A stretch of 64,000 bases of DNA from Natronococcus sp. CG52 (GTDB taxonomy: Archaea > Halobacteriota > Halobacteria > Halobacteriales > Natrialbaceae). Location: NCBI RefSeq assembly GCF_023913515.1, contig NZ_CP099391.1, positions 1,984,001 through 2,048,000 on the forward strand. Reading direction: 5' to 3'. Below, in pieces: positions 1 to 9,323 of this stretch. The notes below the pieces were generated by a model. That model ran no database searches and was not told the DNA's origin. It worked only from the letters and a program-made list of their open reading frames with translations. Each line of letters begins with the position of its first letter. Position 1 is the first letter of the stretch. Made by a program: the position numbers and the translations under genes.

Positions 1-1
1 C

Positions 2-364
2 GCAACCGGGACGCTGTTCGCGGCCGGGTTCATGGTTCCGCAAGCCTACGAGATTTCCACGCAGTTCGGTGACCTTCACTTCCGACGAACCGTCCACTTT
101 CTGATCGGACTGTCCGTCGTCCTCGCGATCCCGATCCTCGCGTTTACCGACTTCACACCGGTCAGACTCGCGCTTCTGATGCCCGCCGTCAACGGCGTCG
201 TCGGGCTGCCGATCACCGCACTTGCGCTGTACGCGGCAGTCAATCGCTACTTCGAGCCGACCCTCTCGGAACAGGCGCTCTTTCTCACGGCGGTCGTCCT
301 GATGTTCCTCACGTCGATCGTGACCGGGCAATCGCTCGTACACTCGATCCTCGAGTTGATATAA
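2..364 (+). CDS. Nramp-like transporter, C-terminal part (5' end outside window)
   Basis: The reading frame is open from base 2, before the first ATG at 32, so this is the 3' end of a gene that starts upstream. The visible ~120 residues form about four hydrophobic segments, with a central stretch (MPAVNGVVGLPITALAL) that resembles the late helices of haloarchaeal Nramp-like divalent-metal transporters. The family call rests on this fragment only. The next gene begins 115 bases downstream on the same strand. A second, complete Nramp-like gene lies at 12538-13890. Confidence 0.5.
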   Translation, partial: ATGTLFAAGFMVPQAYEISTQFGDLHFRRTVHFLIGLSVVLAIPILAFTDFTPVRLALLMPAVNGVVGLPITALALYAAVNRYFEPTLSEQALFLTAVVLMFLTSIVTGQSLVHSILELI

Positions 365-479
365 CCAATGACCGACAGCGGACGACCACGGTCGTGGACG
401 ACTCGACCGCTCTCGAGCGACAAACAACAGCGTTAGGGGTTCCGAAACGCACATCCGGATCACGCAGGTACCAAATCAG

Positions 480-1259
480 ATGCTGAATATCCCCTTCGGG
501 CCCTCGCTCGCACTGTTACTCGTCTGCATCGCCTTCTTCTCCGGCGTCGGAATCACGACGATCGGACCCGGCGGCATCTTCGTGACGATCGCTCTCTACT
601 CGCTCACGACGCTGCCCTCGAGTCAGGTCGCCGGAACGGCTCACGCGACGTTCATCGCCACGGGGCTCGTCGGCAGCGTCGCGTACCTCTACTCGGGGGA
701 GATGCGGACCGGCGAGGGCCGTGCGATCGCGATCGTTCTCAGCCTCTCGAGCATCGCCGGCGCGCTCGCCGGCGCCTACCTGAACACGTACGTCCCGCGT
801 GCGGTCTTCGGAGCGCTCCTCGGCGGCGTCTCGATGGCCGTCGGCGGGATCATCCTCTACCGGGAGCGACGCGGGTTCACGCCGCTCGCCGATCTCGAGG
901 CGCTGACGCGATCCGGACAGTTCGCGCTCGCCGGCCTCGGGTTCGTCCTCGGCGTCTGCAGCGGCCTGCTGGGAATCGGCGGCCCCGTTCTCGCGGTCCC
1001 GGCGCTCGTGCTCGTCGGCGTCCCGATGTTGCTCGCCGTCGCGGTCGCCCAGGTACAGTCGATCTTCATCGCGACGTTCGCGACGGCCGGATACGCCCTC
1101 CAGGGAAACGTCCTGCTTCCGGTCGCGATCGTCGTCGGCGCGCCGTTGCTGCTCGGCGTCGTCGCCGGCTGGAAGATCGCACACGTCGTCGATCCCGCGC
1201 GACTGAAGGTCACGCTCGGGGTCGTCCTTCTGGGCGTCGGACCGTACCTCGCGCTGTGA
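480..1259 (+). CDS. TSUP family permease (sulfite exporter TauE/SafE type)
   Basis: The 259-residue protein is almost entirely hydrophobic, with about eight membrane segments. It has two glycine-rich half-repeats, around residues 10-40 and 150-175 (GLLGIGGPVLAVPALVL), which is the hallmark of the TauE/SafE/TSUP fold. Known members move sulfite, sulfoacetate or other small organic sulfur anions across the membrane. The substrate cannot be read from sequence. Length is normal for the family. It stands alone, between an Nramp-like gene and a universal stress protein. Confidence 0.85.
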   Translation: MLNIPFGPSLALLLVCIAFFSGVGITTIGPGGIFVTIALYSLTTLPSSQVAGTAHATFIATGLVGSVAYLYSGEMRTGEGRAIAIVLSLSSIAGALAGAYLNTYVPRAVFGALLGGVSMAVGGIILYRERRGFTPLADLEALTRSGQFALAGLGFVLGVCSGLLGIGGPVLAVPALVLVGVPMLLAVAVAQVQSIFIATFATAGYALQGNVLLPVAIVVGAPLLLGVVAGWKIAHVVDPARLKVTLGVVLLGVGPYLAL

Positions 1260-1350
1260 GTGGGAACGAGTCGGGCGACGATCCCTTCGACTGCCCCGCG
1301 TTGCCGTTCAGGTACCAGACTGAAGGAGGGGTGGACCGTTACGGTCAGTT

Positions 1351-1776
1351 ATGACACGGCGCATCCTCGTCCCGTTCGACGGCTCGGACCCCGCTCGGGA
1401 GGCGCTCGAGTACGCGCTCGAACTGTTTCCCGACGACGAGTTCCTCGCGCTGACCGTCGTCGACACCTCCGCCGCGCCGTTTATCCCGAACACCGCCTCG
1501 CCCGAGACCAACGACGAGTTGCAAGCGATGTTACGGGAGGCCGACGAGGAACTGACCGAAGCGCGGCGGATCGCCGACGACGCCGACGTGGACCTCGAAT
1601 CGCTGACGCGGGTCGGTTCACCCGCCCAAGAGATCGTCGACTGCACCGAGAGCGAGTCGATCGACCACGTCGTCATGGGCAGTCGCGGCCGCTCGGGCGT
1701 CACGCGGATCCTGCTCGGTAGCGTCGCGGAGGTCGTCGTCAGGCACTCGTCGGCGCCCGTGACCGTCGTTCGGTGA
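1351..1776 (+). CDS. Universal stress protein, UspA family
   Basis: The 141-residue single-domain protein starts with the typical beta-strand RRILVPFDGSDPAREALEYA. It ends with the nucleotide-binding signature: GSRGRSG, followed by LLGSVAEVVVRHSSAPVTVVR. This matches the ATP-binding G-2x-G-9x-G(S/T) class. Usp proteins are soluble stress or energy-status factors and the exact role is unknown. A second one is at 24621-25043. Confidence 0.9.
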   Translation: MTRRILVPFDGSDPAREALEYALELFPDDEFLALTVVDTSAAPFIPNTASPETNDELQAMLREADEELTEARRIADDADVDLESLTRVGSPAQEIVDCTESESIDHVVMGSRGRSGVTRILLGSVAEVVVRHSSAPVTVVR

Positions 1777-1998
1777 CGTCGACTCGAGATCCCAGGCTCC
1801 TCGGAGGAACGTCCTCGAGCCGTCGTCCGGAACCGGTGCGCGGAGGCCGACGCTCGAGCGACGGCGACGTACGATCGAACGGGGCAGTGATCGGCCGCTC
1901 CGCCGACCCGCCCGTCGGTCGCCGTCGTTTCACTCGTCGAGAAAGTGGATATTGCCGGCCCAATTCACTTCCACCCGCGTTCCGCTAGTAGGATCCGA

Positions 1999-3246
1999 AT
2001 GCTACCGTTCGTGGCTCTCATCGTCGGAGTTCTCGCCGTCGTGATCGTCCTCGAGGTCGCCTCCTACACCTCTCTCAAACGGATCCCGTCGGTCGCGACG
2101 GAGGAGTTCCCGGAGATCGACCGCGAACTCCTCGACAAGTTCAGCAGTTACGACGCCGAACTGGGCTGGTGTCCCCAGCCGAACCGCGAGAAGCAGAAGG
2201 ACACCGGCGATCACCTCCCCGGCGAGGAGGTTCGCAGCGTCGTGACGTACTCGACCGACGAGTACGCCAGCCGCGTCTGTCCCGCGAAGGAACGGGACGA
2301 AAACGCCGACGTGACGGTCTCGACGTACGGCGACTCCTACTGCTTCTGCCGGGAGGTCGACAACGACGAGACCTTCCAGCACTACCTCGCCCAGGAACTC
2401 GACACGCACGTCGGCAACTACGGCGGCGGCAACTACGGCCTCGATCAGGCGCTCATGCGCCTCGAGCGCAAGTACCCCGAGGACCGGACCGACTACGTCT
2501 TCATGGTCGTCACCGCCTCCTCGATCGCGCGGATCCTCTCGGTGTGGAAACACTACCAGGAGTTCGGCAACATCCTCGCGGTCAAACCCCGATACACGCT
2601 CGAGAACGGCGCGCTCGAGCGCATCGAGAGTCCGGTCGACGAGAAGGAGGACCTGCTCGACCTCGAGTCGAAGGCGGACTTCCTGCGCACGCACGATTTC
2701 CACTACGATCACTGGTTCAAACCACACCATGCAACGTTCCCGTACGCGTCCGACTTCCTCGACGACGCCGAGAAGATCCGGTACGCGCTGTACGAGGCCG
2801 GAATCGAGTTCGAGAAACGAACCGGTAAACCGATTCCCGGAATCGACTTCGACCAGGCGCAGACCCGGTCGGCGCTGCGGATGGAGCAGCCGCGGGTGCG
2901 GTACCACGAGCGGCTGTTCGACACCCACGAACCCCTGTTCGACGCTCTGATCGAGGAGTTCGTCGACTACGGCGACGAACAGGAGTTCACGCCGGTGTTC
3001 GTGATGGTTCAGCAGCTTCGGTACGCGAAGTACGAGTCCGAACACGGCCCCATCTACGGTGACCTGATGGACCGCCTCGACGACCGGTACGACGACCTCG
3101 AGACGATCGACATGGCTCGCCACCTCGATCCCGACGACGGCGTCGAGTCGCTGTACGTCGAGCGCGGCGAGGGCGGCCACTACAGCCCGGAGACGAACCG
3201 GGAAATCGCGAACGTGCTGGCCGAGGTCGTCGACGAGGACCGATAG
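1999..3246 (+). CDS. Membrane-anchored SGNH/GDSL-hydrolase-like protein
   Basis: From the ATG at 1999 the protein has 415 residues; an upstream in-frame start at 1945 would add a non-hydrophobic stretch ahead of the anchor. Residues 1-22 form one membrane helix and the rest is acidic and soluble. Block I of SGNH enzymes is visible as STYGDSYCFC (serine in GDS). A glycine/asparagine block follows (NYGGGNYGLDQ), and there is a late histidine in GGHYSPETNREIA, as in AlgX-like or acyl-ester-modifying SGNH proteins. An extracytoplasmic acyl-esterase or transferase acting on glycans or lipids is my inference. It has no operon partner. Confidence 0.6.
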   Translation: MLPFVALIVGVLAVVIVLEVASYTSLKRIPSVATEEFPEIDRELLDKFSSYDAELGWCPQPNREKQKDTGDHLPGEEVRSVVTYSTDEYASRVCPAKERDENADVTVSTYGDSYCFCREVDNDETFQHYLAQELDTHVGNYGGGNYGLDQALMRLERKYPEDRTDYVFMVVTASSIARILSVWKHYQEFGNILAVKPRYTLENGALERIESPVDEKEDLLDLESKADFLRTHDFHYDHWFKPHHATFPYASDFLDDAEKIRYALYEAGIEFEKRTGKPIPGIDFDQAQTRSALRMEQPRVRYHERLFDTHEPLFDALIEEFVDYGDEQEFTPVFVMVQQLRYAKYESEHGPIYGDLMDRLDDRYDDLETIDMARHLDPDDGVESLYVERGEGGHYSPETNREIANVLAEVVDEDR

Positions 3247-3303
3247 CACTTCTCGGAAGCCGTCTCCACCGTGGTCCTGGTCGATTCTCGCAGAGATTCC
3301 GAT

Positions 3304-4785
3304 TTAGTCGTCTCCCAGGCCGCTTTCCTCCAGAACCCGCCGTCCGGAGCGGCCGAGTCGATCCCGCTGCTGTCGTGCGGGTTCGTTGTACAACTCGCCC
3401 TTCCGCTTGACGACGCGACCGTCGACGAGCACCGTGTCGACGTTGGCGACGCCCGACTGGAAGACGATCGTTTCGATCGGGTCGTGGACCGGCGTCGTGT
3501 TGATATCGTCCGTCCGAATCAGCGTGATGTCGGCCCGCTTCCCCGGGGTCAGAGAGCCGATTTCGTCCTCCAGGCCGATGGCTCGAGCGCCCTCGATCGT
3601 CGCGAACTCGAGGGCCTGGTGCGCGGTGAGTGACAGTTCCCCCACCTGCTCGCCCGCCTCGACAGTCGACTGGTTGTCGAGCGCGCGCTGGACCTGCAGC
3701 GCCGTGCGGGTCTGAGTGAACATGTCACCGCTGACGTTCGAGACGATGTCAACGCCGATCGACGGAACGCCGCCCGCGTCCAGGGTTTCCCGAAGCGGCG
3801 GCATCCCCATTCCCATCTGCATCTCCACCTCCGGGGTTATCGACACCGACGCGCCGGCGTCGCCGATCAGCTTGAACTCGTCCTCGGCGAGTCGGTTGCC
3901 GTGGACGAAGTTGAGGTCGTCGCCCATCAACCCGAGTTCCTCGAGCGTCTCGACGCCGCCCGGGCCGAGCGAGCCGATGTGCATGGACGCGGGAACGTCG
4001 AGTTCGCGGGCCAGTTCGATGTCGTGGGCCACGACTTCGTCGGTCGAGTAGTCGGGGCCGCGGATCCCCATCGCGAGGGTGAGGAGTCCGTCGTTCGCGG
4101 GGAACCGCTCGTCGTGGAGCCGCCGGATATCGTCGGGATGCGGTTCCGTGCTCTCCTCCCACCAGGTGTCGCCGTCGTCGCCCGGCGGACCGTGGGCGAA
4201 CACCGCCCGAACGCCGGCGTCCTCGAGGCCGTCGATCGCCCGGTTCGTGTGTCCCGGCGAGTTCGCGATGTGAAACCAGTCGAGGACGGTCGTCGTCCCG
4301 GCGTTCAACTGCTCGAGCGCGCCGAACAGGTTGCCGATGTAGGCGTCGTCGGGAGTATAATGACTGCTGATCTCGCCGAGCATCGTGTCGAGGTACTCGA
4401 GGAACGACCAGTCCCCGGCGATCCCGCGAACGCCCGCCTGCCAGGTGTGCAGATGAGCGTTGACGAAGCCGGGACACACGATCGCGTCGCTCGCGTCGAT
4501 CGTTTCCACGCCGCCGGCGTCGATATCGCGTTCGACCCGCTCGATCCGCCCGTTCTCGACGAGCACGTCGGCGTCCCGGAGGACCCCGAGTTCCGGATCG
4601 ACGGTCACGACCGTCCCGTTGCGGATCAGTACGCAGTCGGACGCTTCGCTCTCGTCGTCGTCCGCCGATCGCTCGGCGGCCGCGCCGGTGGACGCGAACG
4701 CCACTGCTGCCAGGGCAGATCCGCCGGCTCCCAGATAGTTTCGTCTCGATACGCCGGATCCGTCGCCGCTATCGTCGGTTCGCAT
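3304..4785 (-). CDS. Tat-exported amidohydrolase (TrzN/SsnA-like deaminase family)
   Basis: The start is set at the ATG at 4785 (493 residues), because the twin-arginine signal SRRNYLGAGGSALAAVAFAS begins there at residue 13; the open frame upstream is Arg-rich shadow sequence. The HxH metal motif is at residues 111-113 (FVNAHLHTW). Further metal-site features follow: GTTTVLDWFH, MHIGS, NFVHGNR and the GVDIVS aspartate. The family hydrolyses chlorinated or aminated heterocycles, purines or related compounds. The C-terminal FQSGVANVDTVLVDGRVV is typical. Export to the cell surface is unusual for this group. A Bat-type regulator lies immediately upstream on the same strand. Confidence 0.85.
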   Translation of the reverse strand: MRTDDSGDGSGVSRRNYLGAGGSALAAVAFASTGAAAERSADDDESEASDCVLIRNGTVVTVDPELGVLRDADVLVENGRIERVERDIDAGGVETIDASDAIVCPGFVNAHLHTWQAGVRGIAGDWSFLEYLDTMLGEISSHYTPDDAYIGNLFGALEQLNAGTTTVLDWFHIANSPGHTNRAIDGLEDAGVRAVFAHGPPGDDGDTWWEESTEPHPDDIRRLHDERFPANDGLLTLAMGIRGPDYSTDEVVAHDIELARELDVPASMHIGSLGPGGVETLEELGLMGDDLNFVHGNRLAEDEFKLIGDAGASVSITPEVEMQMGMGMPPLRETLDAGGVPSIGVDIVSNVSGDMFTQTRTALQVQRALDNQSTVEAGEQVGELSLTAHQALEFATIEGARAIGLEDEIGSLTPGKRADITLIRTDDINTTPVHDPIETIVFQSGVANVDTVLVDGRVVKRKGELYNEPARQQRDRLGRSGRRVLEESGLGDD

Positions 4786-4868
4786 GATCGATCTCCGGAT
4801 CGTCGTAGCGGCCGCTCCCGGGTGGAATCTCGTTTGGAATATACCAACCGGCAGCCGGACGGGCTCCG

Positions 4869-5636
4869 CTAATCGTCGTCTCCGGTCGGCACCGGTCCCG
4901 TCGTCGGTGTTCTCTTCGTGTTCGAGAGGAAACTCCTGGCAAGCCACGCTTCGGCCCGGGTCAGTCGGTACTGGAGGGTCGACGTCGGGATGCCCTCCGC
5001 GTCGGCAATCTCCTGGAGGGACAGCCGCCGCGGCGCGTCGTAGTAGCCGTGTTCGACGGCGAGTTCGAGCGCCTCGCGTTGCTCGTAGGGGAGATCGGAA
5101 CCCGTTACGCGATCGGCGTCCCACTCGACCGGCCGACTGATGCGCTCGAACGCGAGCTCGAGTCCGTCGCGAAGATTCCGCTCGAGTTCGTCGTAGATCG
5201 CGCTCATCGCCGTGTCGTCCTCGGCGAGGAGTCGCCACCGGTACTCACTCCCGTGCTGTTCGGCCCTGCACAGCACGCCGTCACCGAGGTGTTTCGCCGC
5301 GAGATACGGGATCGACCGACAGCCGTCGCCTTCCGACTGGCGCGAGTAGATGAGTCGGCTCGTCGGGCGTTTCGCGAGCGTTTCGCACGTCCAGTCGACG
5401 TGACAGCCCCCCATCCCTCGAATACTCGAGCAGCGCTCGATCCCGTCGAGTCGCTCGTCGTACGCCTCGAGCGCGTCTCGGGGCCCGGTTACCTCGTCCA
5501 CCCGCCACATCGTGTCTTCGCTCGCGTGACAGGAGACCGTCTGGGCGTACAGTCTCGGATGCTCGATGAAGACGTCCATCAGGTGGTCCGCGCCGCGCTC
5601 GTAGACGACCGTGAACGCAAACTCGCGCATACGCAT
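4869..5636 (-). CDS. Bat-type HTH_10 transcriptional regulator
   Basis: The protein has 255 residues, or 253 from the second ATG at 5630. The N-terminal half is a variable sensor-like domain with several cysteines and histidines (CSSIRGMGGCHVDWTC near residue 70). The C-terminal ~60 residues are a bacterio-opsin-activator HTH: LPYEQREALELAVEHGYYD, then RLSLQEIADAEGIPTSTLQYRL. It is on the same strand as the exported amidohydrolase, which starts 83 bases downstream. It may control that gene; this is inferred from position only. Confidence 0.88.
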   Translation of the reverse strand: MRMREFAFTVVYERGADHLMDVFIEHPRLYAQTVSCHASEDTMWRVDEVTGPRDALEAYDERLDGIERCSSIRGMGGCHVDWTCETLAKRPTSRLIYSRQSEGDGCRSIPYLAAKHLGDGVLCRAEQHGSEYRWRLLAEDDTAMSAIYDELERNLRDGLELAFERISRPVEWDADRVTGSDLPYEQREALELAVEHGYYDAPRRLSLQEIADAEGIPTSTLQYRLTRAEAWLARSFLSNTKRTPTTGPVPTGDDD

Positions 5637-5762
5637 CGACTCGCGAACGAATTACATGAACGTACCGTCGCGGTCCGTCGACGGTCGGTTCGCGGATCGA
5701 CCGAAAATCCCACGCAGTGACCGGGGTATCGTTGACGGGGCTGGGACGCGTACCACGAGAAA

Positions 5763-6812
5763 ATGCGACCGCTGTATCTCGCGATCGGGATCGTCGTGCT
5801 GGTGGCCGTGATCGTCGACATCATCTGGACGACCCTCTGGGTCGACGGGGGGTCCGGGCCGCTCTCGGGTCGATTGACGACGGGAATCTGGCGCGGGCTC
5901 CGAATCGTGAGCGGCGACCATCCGAAAGCGCTGAGCGTCGCCGGTCCGCTCATTCTCGCGCTCACGCTCGCGATGTGGATCGCGCTGCTCTGGATCGGCT
6001 GGACCTCCCTCTTCGCCGGCGACGAAACGGCCCTCATCAGCACGCAGACCGGGGAGGCCGCCGACTGGTCGGGCCGGTTCTACTACGTCGCCTACACGAT
6101 GTTCACGAACGGGAACGGCGATTACACGCCGGTGGGGAGCGTCTGGGAGATCGTGAGTTCGTTCACGACCGCCACCGGAATGGCGTTCATCACGCTTGGG
6201 GTCTCCTACGTGCTTACGGTTCTCGGCGCCGTCTCGGACAAGCGAGCGTTCGCGAACAGCGTCACCGGCCTCGGCGAGCGAAGCGAAGCGTTCGTCCGGG
6301 CCGGCTGGACCGACGAGGAGTTTCGCGGCCTCGACCTGCCCGTGGAATCGCTCGCCTCGGACCTCTCTCACCTCGCGGATCAACACAAAGCCTACCCGAT
6401 CCTCCACTACTATCACAGCGAACGCGCCAAACGCGCCTCGGCGATGGCCGTCCCGATCTTCGACGAAGCCCTGACGCTCTTTCGCTACGGCGTCGAGGAA
6501 GACGCCCAGCTCAATCCAGCGCTGGTCGAGAACGCCCGGTCGAGCACGGACAGCTACCTCGACACGCTCGAAACCGCGTTCATCGATCCGTCCGACGAGG
6601 TGCCGCCGCCGCCGGATCTCGACCGGCTCCGCGAGGAGGAGATTCCGACCGTCGACGACGACGAGTTCGAGGACGCACTCGAGGATCTGACGAAGCGCCG
6701 GAAGAACCTCTTGGGCGTCGTTCGCGCCGACGCCTGGCACTGGCCGTCGATCGAGGGTCGGGAGTCCGTTCCGAGACCGGAGGACGCTGACGAGGAGAAC
6801 GACCCGCAGTAG
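5763..6812 (+). CDS. Two-helix ion channel-like protein with atypical pore
   Basis: The 349-residue protein has an N-terminal helix (residues 5-25), a second helix (around 62-80), a re-entrant pore region (YYVAYTMFTNGNGDYTP, about residues 101-117) and a pore-following helix (about 122-150). This is potassium-channel (Ion_trans_2) architecture. The selectivity filter would be TNGNGDY instead of the canonical TVGYGD. A cytoplasmic acidic domain of ~190 residues follows. It could be a weakly selective or non-potassium channel. It is convergent with nothing and precedes the top6 operon by 57 bases. Confidence 0.7.
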   Translation: MRPLYLAIGIVVLVAVIVDIIWTTLWVDGGSGPLSGRLTTGIWRGLRIVSGDHPKALSVAGPLILALTLAMWIALLWIGWTSLFAGDETALISTQTGEAADWSGRFYYVAYTMFTNGNGDYTPVGSVWEIVSSFTTATGMAFITLGVSYVLTVLGAVSDKRAFANSVTGLGERSEAFVRAGWTDEEFRGLDLPVESLASDLSHLADQHKAYPILHYYHSERAKRASAMAVPIFDEALTLFRYGVEEDAQLNPALVENARSSTDSYLDTLETAFIDPSDEVPPPPDLDRLREEEIPTVDDDEFEDALEDLTKRRKNLLGVVRADAWHWPSIEGRESVPRPEDADEENDPQ

Positions 6813-6839
6813 TTTACTTTCACTGCGGTAGCACACACC

Positions 6840-6844
6840 TTTTA
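6840..6844 (+). promoter_or_regulatory. Putative TATA box of the top6BA operon
   Basis: The run TTTTA lies 25 bases before the ATG at 6870, the usual distance for a leaderless haloarchaeal transcript. No Shine-Dalgarno sequence is visible. Confidence 0.4.
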
Positions 6845-6869
6845 CCCCCGCCGTTAGTATGGGGAAACG

Positions 6870-9323
6870 ATGACGTCGTTCCAGTCGACACTCGGTGAGG
6901 AGTCGGAGATCGCCGAGGAGCTGGCGGAGAGCCAGCAAGCGATCTCCATCGCCGAGTTCTTCGAGAAGAACAAGCACATGCTCGGCTTCGACAGCGGTGC
7001 CCGGGGCCTCGTCACGGCCGTCAAGGAGGCCGTCGACAACGCGCTGGACGCCGCCGAGGAGTCGGGCATTCTCCCGGATATCTACGTCGAGATTCAGGAG
7101 TCGGGCGACTACTACCGCCTGATCGTCGAGGACAACGGTCCGGGACTCACGAAAGAATCGCTCCCGAAGGTCTTCGGGAAACTCCTCTACGGTTCGCGCT
7201 TTCACGCCCGCGAGCAGTCCCGCGGACAGCAGGGGATCGGTATCTCTGCGGCCGTCCTCTACTCCCAGCTGACCAGCGGGAAACCTGCAAAGATCACCAG
7301 TCGAACCCAGGGCTCGAGCGAAGCCGAGTACTTCGAACTCATCGTCGACACCGACGAGAACGAGCCCGAGATCAGCGTCGAGGAGACCACGAACTGGGAC
7401 CGTCCGCACGGGACCCGCATCGAACTCGAGATGGAGGGGAACATGCGCGCCCGCCAGCAGCTCCACGACTACATCAAGCACACGGCGGTCGTCAACCCCC
7501 ACGCGCGACTCGAGTTGCGCGAGCCGAGCGCCCACTTCAAGTTCGAGCGGGCGACCGACCAGCTTCCGGAGGAGACCGAGGAGATTCGTCCCCATCCCCA
7601 CGGGGTCGAACTCGGGACCGTGATCAAGATGCTGGCGGCGACGGACTCCCAGACCGTCTCCGGCTTCCTGCAGGAGGAGTTCACCCGCGTCGGGAAGAAG
7701 ACCGCCGACTCGGTCATCGACGCCTTCCGCGACCGCCACTACGGCCGCGAGATGCGCTGGCAGCCGCCCGCGGCCGCGGAGAACATCGATCTGCAGGCCG
7801 CGGTATCTGACGCGACCGCGAACAAAGGTGCCGAGGCGACGGCTTCGTTCGCCGACGCTATCGCCGATTCCGTCGACGATCACGACCGGATCGCTCACCA
7901 CGAACTGGTCGACATCGTCGAGACCGCCGCCGACCGCGCCGAGGACGAGCACGGGACCGCGTTCGGCGAGACGGTTCAGGAACACGCCGTCGACGCCGTC
8001 TGGAGCGCGCTGATCGACGCACCCGAAGACGCGGCCGAACCGGACGAGAGCGCGGTCGAGGAGTCGCGGCTCGTGACCGACTGCTACGAACTCGCGGACG
8101 CGGCGACGAGCACCCGGAAGGACGACGAGGTGATCCACGCCTTCGCCGGCCGGCTGGCGGCCAAGTTCGAGGACGAGGAGGACGACCGGCACCGACTCAC
8201 CCGACGGCGACTCCGCGAGCACGTCGACCGGGCCGCGGACCTCACCGAGGAGTACGACGACGTCTCCTTCGGCGATACCGCCCGCGAAAACGTGACGAAC
8301 GCCGTCTGGGACGTCATGACGACCGTTCCCGACGACCCGCCGCTCGTCCGGGAACTCGAGGGGGACCGCGACGCCACGAGCGACCTCGTCGACGGAATGC
8401 GTGCGACGGACATCATGGCGCCGCCGACCCGGTGTCTCTCCCCGATCACCGACGATCTCATCCGGGCCGGCCTCGAGAAGGAGTTCGACGCGGACTTCTA
8501 CGCCGCGGCGACCCGCGACGCGGAGGTCCACTCCGGCGATCCGTTCATCGTCGAGGCCGGCATCGCCTACGGCGGCGAGATCGGAGCGGAAGGCAGTGCG
8601 GACGTCCTTCGGTTCGCGAACCGCGTCCCCCTGGTCTACCAGCGCGGCGCGTGTGCCACGACCGACGTGGTCAAGTCGATCGGCTGGCGCAACTACGGAC
8701 TCGACCAGCCCGGCGGCTCCGGCCTGCCGAACGGCCCCGCCGTGATCATGGTCCACGTCGCCTCGACGAACGTCCCCTTCACGAGCGAGTCCAAGGACGC
8801 CGTCGCGAACGTTCCCGAGATCGAAGACGAGATCGAACTCGCGATCCGCGAGGCCGCACGCGAACTGAAGGGCTACCTCAACAAGCGCCGCTCGATGGAG
8901 AAGCGCCGGAAGAAACAGAACGTCCTCGGGACGATCCTCCCGGAGATGGCCGAGAAGGTCGCCGAAGTGACGGGCCGGGACGAACCCGACATCGACGACG
9001 CGATCGCTCGCATCATGAACAACGTGCTCGTCGAGCGCCAGACGGAGGCGAACGGCGACGGCCAGGGCGTCTCGCTCGTCGTCGAGAACCACTCGAGCAC
9101 GAACGAATCCCTCGAGGTCACCGACATCGTGACCTCTGAGCCACGAAACCTCTCCGACGGCGCGACCGCCGTCGAGATGGACGGCGAGTGGTTCGTCAAG
9201 TGGGAACCCGAGGTCTCGAGCGAGGACGAGGCCGTCCTCGAGTACGAGGTCGACGACGACGCGTCGTTCGATCTCGACGTAAAGGGCGTCGAAAGCGCGA
9301 AACTCACCGTAACAGATCAATGA
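6870..9323 (+). CDS. top6B: DNA topoisomerase VI subunit B
   Basis: This is the GHKL ATPase subunit of the type IIB topoisomerase that decatenates and relaxes DNA. At 817 residues it is much longer than crenarchaeal homologues (about 530). The Bergerat ATP site is clear: [12 protein letters not shown] (N-box), [42 protein letters not shown]. An H2TH-like segment is at about residues 265-310. The transducer domain begins around 512 with [20 protein letters not shown]. Between H2TH and transducer lies a haloarchaeal insertion of ~180 residues that contains an internal duplication (see findings). The stop overlaps the start of top6A by four bases. Confidence 0.97.
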   Translation: MTSFQSTLGEESEIAEELAESQQAISIAEFFEKNKHMLGFDSGARGLVTAVKEAVDNALDAAEESGILPDIYVEIQESGDYYRLIVEDNGPGLTKESLPKVFGKLLYGSRFHAREQSRGQQGIGISAAVLYSQLTSGKPAKITSRTQGSSEAEYFELIVDTDENEPEISVEETTNWDRPHGTRIELEMEGNMRARQQLHDYIKHTAVVNPHARLELREPSAHFKFERATDQLPEETEEIRPHPHGVELGTVIKMLAATDSQTVSGFLQEEFTRVGKKTADSVIDAFRDRHYGREMRWQPPAAAENIDLQAAVSDATANKGAEATASFADAIADSVDDHDRIAHHELVDIVETAADRAEDEHGTAFGETVQEHAVDAVWSALIDAPEDAAEPDESAVEESRLVTDCYELADAATSTRKDDEVIHAFAGRLAAKFEDEEDDRHRLTRRRLREHVDRAADLTEEYDDVSFGDTARENVTNAVWDVMTTVPDDPPLVRELEGDRDATSDLVDGMRATDIMAPPTRCLSPITDDLIRAGLEKEFDADFYAAATRDAEVHSGDPFIVEAGIAYGGEIGAEGSADVLRFANRVPLVYQRGACATTDVVKSIGWRNYGLDQPGGSGLPNGPAVIMVHVASTNVPFTSESKDAVANVPEIEDEIELAIREAARELKGYLNKRRSMEKRRKKQNVLGTILPEMAEKVAEVTGRDEPDIDDAIARIMNNVLVERQTEANGDGQGVSLVVENHSSTNESLEVTDIVTSEPRNLSDGATAVEMDGEWFVKWEPEVSSEDEAVLEYEVDDDASFDLDVKGVESAKLTVTDQ

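Noticed and set aside
5652-9320. 1222-residue open frame on the minus strand opposite the channel and top6B
   Set aside because: It is antisense to well-supported genes, with composition explained by the mirror of acidic GC-rich codons. No recognisable domain.
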